64,000 bases of DNA from Hybos culiciformis (lineage: Eukaryota; Arthropoda; Insecta; Diptera; Hybotidae): NCBI GenBank assembly GCA_964007475.1, contig OZ023273.1, forward strand, positions 84,517,712 to 84,581,711. Reading direction: 5' to 3'. This document shows positions 1 through 10,292 of this stretch, piece after piece. The notes beneath the pieces were generated by a model, which saw nothing but the letters and a program-made list of their open reading frames with translations, did not search any database and had not been told where the DNA came from. Within the stretch, counting starts at the first letter, position 1. The number at the start of each line of letters is the position of its first letter. A program made the translations under genes and the position numbers.

Positions 1-1010
1 ATGTATTGGTGTGCTAATTTTTTATTTTATATTTTTCTTTTTATATTTATAATTGAACACAATTGATTATTTAATTTTTTGAATTAAAAAAAAAAATTTT
101 TTTAATTTAATTTTTTTTTTTTTGTATATAATATTTTTATGAAAAAAATTGAGGTTTCTATGTTCTCCTAATAAAAAGGCAGTATTAATGTTTTTTTTTT
201 TTATTATAGAGATATTGTATTTTGTGTATATATAAAATAATGATAATAAACTTTATTTTTTTTTGTTTTTTTTAATAAATAAAATGAAATATAAATTAAA
301 ATTAAATATGAGCCGAAACCCGCATCGCGATACTAACAGCGATGAGCTATCATTAAAAACTGAATTGTGGAGTCGACGAAAATGAAAATATTTAGTATTT
401 TTATTTTATTTTTTTTTTACTTTTTTTCTTTTTATTTTTCTGGTGAGAGAAAATTATGCTGAAATTACATATAAATCGATTCTGATGTTTTTTTTTTTTT
501 TGTTTTATGTTATTATTGTATGTATATTATTTTATTTTAAGAGAATCCCATTAAGAATAAATTTTCGAAGAATATTGAATGTAATAGTTTAATTGAAATA
601 GTAGAGATAAGGTTGAATTGAGAATTTAAAATTTTTGATGCCAAAATTGTTCAACTTCAATTCCTTAATAAGCTAATGAAGATAAGTTTACACTGAGAGG
701 CTTAAAATTATTTGTAAGATACTGGATTTAGTGCCTTTTTTTTATGTAATTAATAAATTTTGTTTTTCTTTATTTGTTTATATTAAAAGCATAGTAAGTG
801 AAGACTTCAAACAATATAACCTATTCGCTTAGAACTATATATCACCTATTCTATGATTCTCTTACAAATGTGTTATAACACTAAACATAATTTAATGTGT
901 AATATTAACAAGTAATTAATTATAATTTTTGTGTCTATTATTATAATATAAAGATTTTTTTAAAATTGTATTTGTTTTATAACGAAAAAAGGCCAGAAAA
1001 CAATCAAGTA
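1..1010. other. AT-rich non-coding stretch
   Basis: Long A/T homopolymers with no convincing exon. One small GC-richer island at about 284-385 reads as a 33-codon open frame on the plus strand ending in TGA. It has no splice context or recognisable motif, so it is not called as a gene. If Utx continues leftwards, this stretch is part of one of its introns. Confidence 0.5.
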
Positions 1011-1014
1011 CATT

Positions 1015-1215
1015 CTATAACCTGGGTGTCTGTCTGTGGCATCGTAGCTGATGAACCGATTTTTTTGTTTGAAAGATGAATTAGTCGGGAGTGTTCTTAG
1101 CTACGTTTGATGAAAATCGGTCCAAGATGGCCGCCACCACAAAACGGCCGACTACATATTTTTTCACAACTCTAAAAGGGCTTGACAAATATAATATTAT
1201 ACATATACACTATAA
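1015..1215. repeat. Dispersed repeat remnant
   Basis: A locally GC-richer island containing GATGAAAATCGGTCCAAGAT followed by GGCCGCC. Blocks of this style (alternating CGGTCC and GGCCGCC words) are commonly part of degraded transposon ends in insect genomes. A related-looking block with GATGGCCGCC closes the window near 63970. No coding capacity and no clear terminal repeats were seen, so the class is unknown. Confidence 0.35.
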
Positions 1216-4200
1216 CAAATTTCAAATCCTTGTCGGGGGTTATTTTAAATTTTTAATTTATTTAATTACAAACAGCTATTTAATAGAAATAGTATAATAC
1301 AATATTATTATTATCATTTTATAACACAACACAACAATAAAATGATACTAAGAAATAAGTATACTTCTAAATCAAAGTGATAATTTATGTTAACCTATAC
1401 AAACATCAATACAATTTTTACAATCTCTCTAATTAAGAATTCAAAACATCAAACTTAGCAAAAACGATAGATCTAAACAATGAGCCTCCAAAACCAGTCG
1501 AATGAAAAATATCAGATAAAATATAAGTCACCTTGTTATTATTCTATTTTAAGTAAATTATTTGACAATTCAAATTCAAATAGAACAGAATTATGTAAAT
1601 GAAAAAAAAAAAAAAAACAGAAGGAATTTTCTTTTAGAAATCTCACTACGCCAAAGTAATGCCATTTAGATCACAAATTTTTTAGTTTACTAAATTCTAG
1701 AATTCTTTACCTGGCACGTGATGTATATACAACATAAATATTTTCATATGTATGCATTTGCGTATAATCAGTTTTAGGTGTACAATATAATATATAATAT
1801 CAGGCAGACAAGACTAGTGTATCTTTATATCTACTCTCGAATGATTTTTGTAAAATAAAAATATATATAATATTATTGTAATATGAATTTATGAAAAAAA
1901 AAGAAGAAAAAAACCAAAATAAATAAATAAATAACAAAAAAAAGTAAAAAGAGAAAATTAATAGGTATACTTTTTCTGCATAGGCCGTTAAACAATTTTT
2001 TTTTTTTTTTTGTCAAAAAAGAGAGAATTTTTTGTGTTATTTATGTTGGAGTTCAATGGTTTCTATATAGTATGTTCAAAAGATGAGGGAAATGGTGTAC
2101 CAAAAATAATTTTACTTATGGTAATTATGCTGTTACAAACAAAACAAAAAAAAGTAAAAAATAAATAAATAAATAAAATTTGGAAATGTATTTGTAAAAA
2201 ATTTAAAGGATATATTTTATTGCTATACTTTTATATTATTATTATTATTAAAAAAAAAACTACCTAACTGAATCCTTTTCCGTTAGAATTTTATTTTTAT
2301 TTTAGTTGTCAAGACATCGTTTTTGAAATGTTGCAATATGGTTTAATTATCACTTATCTTATAGTAGTCATAAACCAAAATGATAGTACCTAGCCGTTTC
2401 TCATTTCCTTTCTCATATTCACATAATTCACAATTTCCGCGATTGTATTTGTTGTAGTTTTTTTTTTTTTTTTTTATATTAGTGTAATATTAATAAATTA
2501 ACAAAAAAAAAAACTAAAAATATACTTGGGAAAATTATGAAATATGAAATATCAGAAAGGAAATTAAAGCAACACTATTAAATTGGGAAAATAAATAGGT
2601 ATATTAGTTAAATAATAATCATATGAAATTAATTAAGTATTATCAAAGAAAATAGAAGTACTAGGAAAACGCAGAATAAAAACAAATTTTAGATAAGGAT
2701 AACATAATTTTTTTTTTTGTTTTAATTTTATATGAAAATTGGGATTTAAACGCGTCATCGAAATATATTTTGGGATTTAAACGTGTCATCAAATTTTATT
2801 TTATATTTTTATAATGAATTTATTAATAAAATATGAGTGACAAAAAGAAATAAAAAATTTTAATCAAAAAAAAAAAATGTTTGACCGTTTCCCTTCTTAA
2901 TTCTTATATTTTCTTTGGTATTATGGATGTGTTAAAAAATAAGAGATGCCTTATCTATTATTTTATTTACAAAGGATTATGTATTATCGAATAGCTTAGC
3001 TTAGAGACTAAGAGTGCGTTCCCAAACTGAGATTATCTCAAAACATGAAATATCAGTTTTTTGCCGAAGAAAAATTCTTGTTTTTAGAAATTGAAATAGT
3101 TGTGACATTAAATCTTTCCATTTTTAGTTTTTAGTTAAAAATGAGACTCACTTAAAAGTACTACATCTATAAACTGAAATTGTAGACTTTTAGAAAATAA
3201 TTTTTTTCTTAAAATTTAACTTCAAAAATCCGTCTGAATGCGAAAAATATGAAACTGAAGAAAAATGTAAAAATGCTAAACAAAAAAAATATATATAAAA
3301 AAAGGCAATTATTTTTTCGAACTTAGCTTTATATCTTTCTTACTGGTAGATCTTTTGAAAATCTCCTAATTCTTATATTGCAGTAAATCCTAACTTTTGC
3401 TATCATTTGCTATGAGATTTTAAGCAGTTATTTTTAAGTTCCACACACTGAAAAATATTTTTAGTACAGTGAAAAAAAATTACTCTAATTTGGGGATAAA
3501 ATTCAACTCATTTCGGGAGTTCGAAACTAGAAAGCGAAAAAATGTTGGTGTAGAAACAGCTTTATCTGCCATGCACACAATTTATAAAATATTATTGACT
3601 ACCTAGTTTAGTTTTTGGAGTTTCGTTGTTAAATCAGTGCTGATCATTTTTGAAATAAAATTCCAAAATAAGTTTGGTTTTTAGCTCGTTTTCCATCAAA
3701 AATGAAAAAACGGACTACTATACGTTTTCGGGCTTTTTATTTCAAAAACGATCAGCACTGATTTAATGTTTATGTTTGTCGCGCCTTTAAATACTTATAG
3801 CTTTTAAAATACTTGGCTTATTTCGATCTTTTAAAGTCAAAGTCAAAACGGAATCTCGGTCATTTGTATATATAAAGGAAACTTAAAAAAATAGAGACAT
3901 TGATTGTGTCCAAGGATTCAGACTAGGGGCTGAAAATACATTTCCATCAAAAGTAGATGCAATGAATGGATGCAAATTGAAGGAACTTAAATAAAATATT
4001 TAGCACTCGATTGTGCCCAAGGAAGCGAAGTGGGTGATGAAAGTGAATTTCAATTGAAATTGGTATATGAATAGAGAGAGGTTGCACATTGTCGTTCGAG
4101 ATAAATAGATATTTGTTATTTTATAACACTAGTTATGATTTTAATCTGTACAAAAAATCAAGAAGTATAAAATATAATACTAAAAAATTATTTAATGTAT

Positions 4201-4570
4201 TTTATTTTTTTAAATATTATTTTTATTCCCAATTAATTTCGAAGATTCCTAATTTACGCTATTTCCAATTAAAATTTGAAGTTAATTTCATTTTAGTTGT
4301 TGAATGGCAAAAAATATGAAACAGTACCTCATAAATGAAACATATGATTCGTTTTCAACGTTTCCCAAATAATTTTTTTTTAATCTCGGAATCTTAAAAA
4401 CTGAACGATTTTGTGCATTTTTTAGTATTCAAAAGTCTGAATAGAATAAGTAGATTATTAGACGGGCAGAAATTTTCAATGGAAAACGGGCTAAAAAGAA
4501 AAAAAATTTGGTTTTGATTCTAAAACTGTAATTTGTCTAGCGCAAACTTAAAGAATCATTATGGTATTAT
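1216..4570. other. AT-rich non-coding DNA
   Basis: No exon, RNA gene or protein-coding relic could be supported here except the small foldback at 3631-3764, listed separately. Poly-A/T runs and short (TAAA)n stretches dominate. This is compatible with an intron of the minus-strand Utx gene, whose fourth coding exon lies at 6326-6434. Confidence 0.5.
3631..3764. repeat. Small foldback (hairpin) repeat
   Basis: Two arms of about 28 bases, 3631-3659 and 3736-3764, are inverted complements. They share the word AAATCAGTGCTGATC (TTT in place of TTTT and one substitution elsewhere), with a spacer of about 75 bases. No clear target-site duplication. It is probably a small MITE or foldback relic. Confidence 0.6.
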
Positions 4571-4848
4571 ACTATAAACCAACGGTTCCCAAAGTGTGGT
4601 ACGCGTACTACTAGTGGTACATTACGCTTAAGCCAGTGGTGCAATATTTTCTTCTGGATTTTTTAAATTAAACTTTCTAAAAATTCGCTCTTTCTTTTTT
4701 CTTTCTGAAAAAAATTTAGATGCGTTTTCAGAGGTAGAAAGAGATTAAATATCAGAAATTTCTTTTGATGGTGATTTAAAATTAGAAATTAAACCGCAAA
4801 ATTTAAGTGATTTTTGGTTCCAACGACGATTTTAATATTGCTTCTGAT

Positions 4849-4941
4849 AAAGCTTTGAAATTTTTGATGCCATTTGTTCCATCATATTTATGTGAAGTCG
4901 GATTTTCGGTAATATTAAAAATAAATACAGAACACGTTTAA
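4849..4941 (+). pseudogene. hAT transposase C-terminal fragment
   Basis: The frame reads KALKFLMPFVPSYLCEVGFS and then reaches a stop. This resembles the hAT dimerisation region, where insect and vertebrate ZBED/SCAN-type transposases carry a conserved 'TYLCExxFSxLxxIK' segment. Further codons after the stop are recognisable only with frame changes. It is the coding remnant of the surrounding TIR element. No intact transposase remains, and only the last part of the protein can be seen. Confidence 0.65.
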
Positions 4942-5059
4942 ATCTATAACCCAGTTTACGTTTAAAATTAACTTGTTATCCCATTAAAGATTTAAAATCA
5001 TCAAGTCCTAAATTCCTTATTTCCTTATCAAGTCCTAAATGCCTTATTTCTAGAAAGCT

Positions 5060-5850
5060 GTCAACTTTCGAACCTCAACTTTCTTTTCAAGGCGAGAGTA
5101 TTGGAAAATCTGGAAACCTTGACATTTTAGGTTCGAAAATAACCAGCGATCTGAGCTGGAAAATTCATATTTTTGAAACGGCTAAAAACGCTGCTAAATA
5201 TCTAGGTTTTCTAAAAAGATGTAAACAATACTTTTCCCCCTCTGATCTCCTAAACATCTACAAATCCTACATACGACCGAAATTAGAATATAATTCACAT
5301 ATATGGGCTGGTGCTCCCAAAACCCATCTTGAGTACCTGGACAAAGTTCAGAGAAGGGCTATTAGATTGATCAATGATCACCAAACCACCAGCTCTTTAA
5401 CATCCCTCAACCACCGTCGTAATGTAGGTTCACTTTCCATTTTTTATAAATACCTTGTTGGAATGGATACGTGTTCCCTGGAAGTAAAGGCCCTACTTCC
5501 TCAACTTCAAGTATTTTCACGCCAAACACGTACTGCTTCAACGTCACACCCATATTTCGTCAAAATTCCCAAATGTGATAGAACGAGCTTTGGAGATTCG
5601 TTTTCAATTCGCACCTCAAGAATGTGGAATGCTCTCCCTTCAAAATTGTTCCCTACAGCTGGCGGACGTTTGATTTACGATTTGCGCCGCTTTAAGAAGA
5701 GTGTAAATGATTACCTACTGACTAACCCACTTTTTAATCCCTTCTAAATTTCCTATCCCCATTATAAAATCCATACTTCTTTAAGTATAAAAGGTATCCC
5801 ACCTAGCGATTTGGTAACTTTAATAAAAAAAAAAAAAAAAAAAAAAAAAA
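5060..5850 (+). mobile_element. 5'-truncated non-LTR retrotransposon (Jockey/CR1-like), inserted in the hAT relic
   Basis: About 220 codons (5085-5747) are open. They encode the region following the reverse-transcriptase core of Jockey/CR1-type elements: SDLSWKIHI, then KYLGFLKRCKQYFSP, IYKSYIRPKLEYNSHIW, LDKVQRRAIRLIND and a terminal RTSRMWNALPSKLFP block. The stop at 5745-5747 is followed by a short 3' UTR and a poly-A run ending near 5850, as expected for target-primed insertion. Endonuclease and catalytic RT motifs are absent, so the copy is dead. A second copy of the same family, about 90% alike by eye, lies at 54070-54500. Confidence 0.85.
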
Positions 5851-6325
5851 CTATAATTGAACCTTATGTTACATATTTAATGGACTACAAACAATCTCAT
5901 CCTTCACATTAACTACTAAGTATGTACAACATATACTGTATTTTCTCCATATTTTTTCTCAATGTAAATAAATTTTTTTTTTTGATATTTCTATACAGTG
6001 GTACGTATATTCAAGAAAAGTATATTGATGGTACAATAGAGAAAAAGTTTGGGAACCGCTGCTATAAACTATTAAATTATAACTTTTGATTACAGGTTAA
6101 AATATTGAATAACTCTATGTGATGAAAATCCTGTTTGCCAGTATTGGTTCATTTCTGCATCAATTTATTTACTAAATTTTATTTATATTATTTATATTTA
6201 TATTATTTTCGACTGGTCCACGATCTTAAATATTTCATTTGTGTTACCTTATTTGAAATTTTTTATTCAATTTAATAATTTAATAAAATATTTTTTATGA
6301 ATTGTATAAATAAGTGGGTACTTAC

Positions 6326-8820
6326 GATTTGTAGAAATTGAAATGATAATAAACTAATCCAAGCCCGTACAAAAAAGCTGTATTTTTCCATTGTTTGCTT
6401 TTCAATTTAAAATACCTTTGATAAGCAGATAATGCTGTAACAAAAAAAAATTATATTAAGTGTTGTAGTTATAAAAAAATAGATTAAAATCTAGCAAAAA
6501 ATAATAATTGCGTTTCTATTGATTTCCTGATGATATCTATCATAATACCATTTTTTGTGCTTTCAAATTTATTGAAAAAAATTAAGATGCAACTGAAAAT
6601 ATTCAATGCAAATTATTTGTTTGGCTTAAATATGATTTTAAAGTCAATTAGATAGTACTCATATTTATAACTTTCATAATATTTCTAAATAAAAATTAAA
6701 AACTGAATTTTAACGCCTCACAATGGTGACAAACAACAATCGAAAAATTTAAGTTAATTTTGATGTAATCAATTCCAACAAAACACAGCAATGAGATATT
6801 AAATAAAAATTTATATTGATAGCCTCTTTACTGTATCTCTTTTATTTAGGCTTAATTTTTTAAAGAGATTTTGTTAATGAATTTATGACAAGCAAGAAAC
6901 AAATCGTTGAGATCAAATTTTAATAAATATAGTTTTGTATAAATTAAATAAGTAGTTTCTCATTTTGTGTGAACAAATAAATAATCTATTCAAACATATA
7001 CCTTTTGAGTAGTTTTCTAAAAGTAAATTCAAATGACCCAAAGTGCAATAAGTTTGTGGATGGATTTTCATTTTATCATTTTCAACAACAGTTTTTGATT
7101 TTTCCTTTTGTTTATCGCTTAAATCATCCATTTCAATATCTTCAACTTCAAGTTTAATCGTTACTTCATTAGAATCAATTTTAATTTGCTTCTGCTCAGT
7201 TTCATAAGTTCTTATTTTAGCAGAATCATCACCAATATCTAAAATAATAATATATTTGTATAAAAATTTCGTCAATAAAAACTTTTTTTTTTTTAAATAG
7301 AAATGTTGAGATTGGGCACTACTAAGATAGCTGAATTTTTGCCGAAAATAAAATCAATAATGAATTGAATTGCAGAACTTTAGTAAAGGCCTTTAAAGGA
7401 TATCTAACACGGATAGAAAGGAACAAGCAGTGCATAATATTCAATTTTTTATTTTAAATATGGGCGCTTCATGTGAATTAAAGTGGACTTAATAAATTTT
7501 AATTATGATGAAGCAAAAAAAAAAAATTACATTAGAATTAAAAAAAAAAATAAAATGCGAAATATAGCGGATACTCTTTATTCTTAAATTTTTGATAGGT
7601 ATTCTACAAAATATTGTAACAATATTATAAGTTTTTCTTATTATCAGATTTAAATTGCTAGCAGTTTAGCCCTAGGTTTAATTTTATGTGAGTTATCAAC
7701 AAATAGAATAACTTCCTTATCTTTGTTAGGTACCCAGGTAAAAAAAAAAAAAAAAGGCAGATATAACAATAACCGAACAAATAAATTTTAAATCAGACTT
7801 GACCCGAAAATAATTTGAAATATGTACTTAATTTAAAATTCCTAATGTATTTTGTTTTTGTGAATTTCCAATTCACATTCCAGAGCGTGTACTTGATATA
7901 CTTATCATTACACTAGGAATTTGAAATCTTTTCGGGTTGAAGGCCTTATATGATAGGTACAATAATAAATTTTCAACAAGGCAACATCAATATATAATTT
8001 GTTTCTGGAATTTTCGAATTACATTTGTTTTTTTTTTTTACCTTTCTGATTTGAAACATAATTGTTTTTATTTTCATCCACGGTACCATCATTTCTGTCC
8101 GTCAACAATAGATTTTCAACTTTGCATTGAACACCACCACCTTGCTGTTGAGCCTTAAGTAATAAATTTTCTAGATTTTTGATTGCTTTAACAACAGCTA
8201 TACGTTTTGTAGAGCTTTCTGGTTCCGAAAGAATCATAAAACCGTATTGTCGACTAAAAGTAATAAAATTTATTTAATTATTTAAATTTCCATATAATAG
8301 GTAAGTAGGTAGGTAGGTATATAATATTGACAGCTTTTGTGGTTTACTGTCATTAGGTAGGTAGGTAAGTAGGTGTATTGGACAGCGGAACAAATAAAGC
8401 AATTGGAAAACATTGACTAGTACGACGCAAACTAACTACTGAAACTAATCCAGTCCAGTCCACTCAGTTTCAACATAAAAACCTGTGGGTAAAAGCATCA
8501 TTTTCCTCATTCCTTTAGTTTATTAAAAAAAAAGAAAAAGAAAAAAAAAGAAGCTGGATAACGAACAAAATGATGGCAAGGCAAAAAAAAAAAAAAACTT
8601 AAAATTAAAACCGCAAAGTATAAAAGAATTGTGCAGACACAATGTACAAAACTGCTTCCACCAACAGGACCAACAACACGACCCACCAGCTTGTTGTGTT
8701 CCTTTTGAATTTTTTGAATAGAAAAAATTATTGAAATTTTTTCTTCACGTACCTATCTAATTCTGAAACAAATATCAATTCTTCTGTTGTTAAAGATAGG
8801 TCACCGTAATCGTCTTCCAT
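6326..8820 (-). CDS. Utx: Utx / KDM6A-type histone H3K27 demethylase, N-terminal four exons (partial)
   Basis: Utx removes methyl groups from histone H3 lysine 27 in the nucleus as part of MLL3/4 (Trr)-type COMPASS complexes. The catalytic JmjC domain is C-terminal and not in this window. Inferred coding exons on the minus strand are 8820-8753, 8253-8042, 7238-7002 and 6434-6326. All have GT-AG borders and consistent phases, giving about 208 residues. The frame opens [20 protein letters not shown] and continues LDSRQYGFM, matching the family's LDSRxFGF block. After a lineage-specific charged insert (exon 2 end and exon 3) come [20 protein letters not shown] and [18 protein letters not shown], which match the first TPR of KDM6A closely. 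The last exon ends in phase 2 with GTAAGT. No later exon was found in 1-6325, so the gene either leaves the window or has an intron over 6 kb. Family assignment is strong; exon 1 is less certain. Confidence 0.88.
8295..8375. repeat. TAGG-rich simple repeat in Utx intron 1
   Basis: Two runs of TAGG/TAAG tetranucleotides (about 8300-8321 and 8355-8375) flank a short unique segment. This is a low-complexity microsatellite inside the first Utx intron. No function is inferred. Confidence 0.7.
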
Positions 8821-9078
8821 ATTTTTTTGAGTTCAAAATTATATTAATTTTCTTATTATTATTATTATTATTATTAAAAAAAATAAATAAATTTATTTTG
8901 TTATTTTCAAAGAAAAATATTTTTCCGGTTTTTTATTTCCAAAGCTGATTAAATGCCAAATTAATCCCTATAATATGATGCCACCTATGTTTCGAAATTA
9001 GCAATTATTGGCGTCATCACAAGTAGATAGAGCGACACCTATTTGGAACTTATATAAAAACATTTAAAGGTGATAATC

Positions 9079-9582
9079 GGCGCCGTCACATTGTCCGCGG
9101 GACATTTGTCCGCGATGAAATTTGTATGGAAAACTTCGCGGACAAATATCATTTTACAAAATGACATTTGTCCGCGATTGTAAAATGACATTTGTCCGCC
9201 GCGGACAAATGTCTCAAAATGAGCGGACAAATGACATTTTGCAAAATGACATTTGTCCGCGATTGAATTTTCAAACTTGCGGACAATTTGCAAAATGTCA
9301 TTTGTCCGCGATTGAAATTTTAAATTTTTAGCGGACAAATGTCATTTTGCAAAATGTCATTTGTCTGCGTTTGATTTTTCAGATATTTAGCGGACAAATG
9401 TCATTTTGCAAAATGTCATTTGTCCGCGATTAGTTTTTATCGCGGACAAATAACATTTTGCCAAATGACATTTGTCCGCGGCGGACAAAAGTCATTTTGA
9501 ATCGCGGACAAATGTCATTTTGATGTCCGCGATACAAAAACAAATCGCGGACAAATGCCCGCGGACCAATGTCCAACCCCCG
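9079..9582. mobile_element. Palindrome-array TIR element, copy A
   Basis: The interior is built almost only from the word GCGGACAAATGTCATTTTGC and its complement, making a string of overlapping near-perfect palindromes with centre TTTTGCAAAA. The termini GGCGCCGT..GACATT-like and, inverted, GGGGGTTGGACATTGGTCC are imperfect inverted repeats. The flanks TGATAATC (before 9079) and GGATAATC (after 9581) agree at 7 of 8 bases, suggesting an 8-bp target duplication. A second copy in opposite orientation lies at 21912-22297. There is no coding capacity; open frames here arise from the repeat. It lies about 260 bp upstream of the Utx start codon. Confidence 0.7.
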
Positions 9583-9779
9583 GGATAATCCTATGGAAAT
9601 AGAAAATTTTTAATGGGCTGTCACATTAGCGATTTAAAATCGGACGATTTTATAAATGTTGTAATGTGTAATGAATAAAATAACCAGCAGTTCTTCTAGT
9701 GCTTCAATTTTTGTTGCTGTATTTTCGATTATTAGTTTTCTTTTACATTTTACATTTTTCCTATTTCCTAACCGCCTGG

Positions 9780-9957
9780 GCAAACTGGACGCGACGCAAA
9801 CGTTAATGACGTTAATGACGTTAATGACCATATAATTTCACGTAGCGTCATTAACGTCGTTAACGTCGAGACTGTACGCGTTCATACATTTTCATACGTT
9901 TAATATTTCTTGAGTCATTTGCGTCGCGTCCGTCGCGTGCGTCACGTCGAGTTTAAC
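9780..9957. repeat. Imperfect inverted-repeat element rich in GACG/TTAACG words
   Basis: The left end GGCAAACTGGACGCGACGCA and the right end, read inverted as GGTTAAACTCGACGTGACGC, are similar. Inside is a threefold GACGTTAAT repeat facing GTCATTAACGTCGTTAACGT, which can form a hairpin. It is probably a small MITE. Target duplication not identified. Confidence 0.5.
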
Positions 9958-10150
9958 CAAACTATAAAAATCAAAAACTAGAATGACTTAACGACTGATT
10001 TTCGGCGATTGTTTAGCAACGGCATTCACTTTCACTGTCACACATGTATCACTTCATTTGTTTACCATAAATATAAAATAATATAATTATTTTTGTAAAT
10101 TTGATTATTCGTACGGACCAGGACGCCATTCGTACAATCCAGCCACCAGT
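9958..10150 (+). promoter_or_regulatory. Duplicated upstream segment of zinc-finger gene 1 (putative promoter or 5' UTR exon)
   Basis: The segment around 9985 reads CGACTGATTTTCGGCGA, then TCACACATG and CATTTGTTTACC followed by an AT-rich run with TTTTTGTAAAT. The same ordered words occur before zinc-finger gene 3 (37425 and 38445, split there by a hAT insertion) and in weaker form before gene 2 (about 21690). Each coding exon 1 is preceded by an acceptor-like CAG, so a non-coding 5' exon located here is plausible. This is inferred from conservation between copies only. Confidence 0.4.
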
Positions 10151-10292
10151 CGGTTGTTGAAAATTCAGACTGGTCGCTTAACTGTTGAGAGAAAAAAAAT
10201 TTAGCCGCCGGTTGTTTCTTTAGTTGTAAATTAATTTTTTTTTTCATTTTTTTTGTCTTTCTCTAGTTACCAATTTTTTATTTTTTGGCGAT

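Larger units (their letters stand above)
4580..6061 (+). mobile_element. hAT-superfamily DNA transposon relic with 8-bp target duplication
   Basis: The left end CAACGGTTCCCAAAG and the right end, read inverted as CAGCGGTTCCCAAAC, form a terminal inverted repeat. Both ends are bordered by the identical octamer CTATAAAC (4572-4579 and 6062-6069), the 8-bp duplication typical of hAT elements. Inside, 4849-4941 encodes a decayed hAT transposase C-terminus. The middle, about 5060-5850, is a later non-LTR retrotransposon insertion with a poly-A tail. If Utx extends to the left, this element sits in its fourth intron. Confidence 0.85.

Noticed and set aside
9039..9338. Overlapping open frames on both strands with repeated 'TNDILQ' and 'GQMSF' words
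   Set aside because: They are translations of the palindromic repeat, equally open on both strands.
9079..9582. Possible CRISPR array
   Set aside because: Repeats are palindromic, overlapping, of irregular spacing and without unique spacers. The context is eukaryotic with spliced genes.
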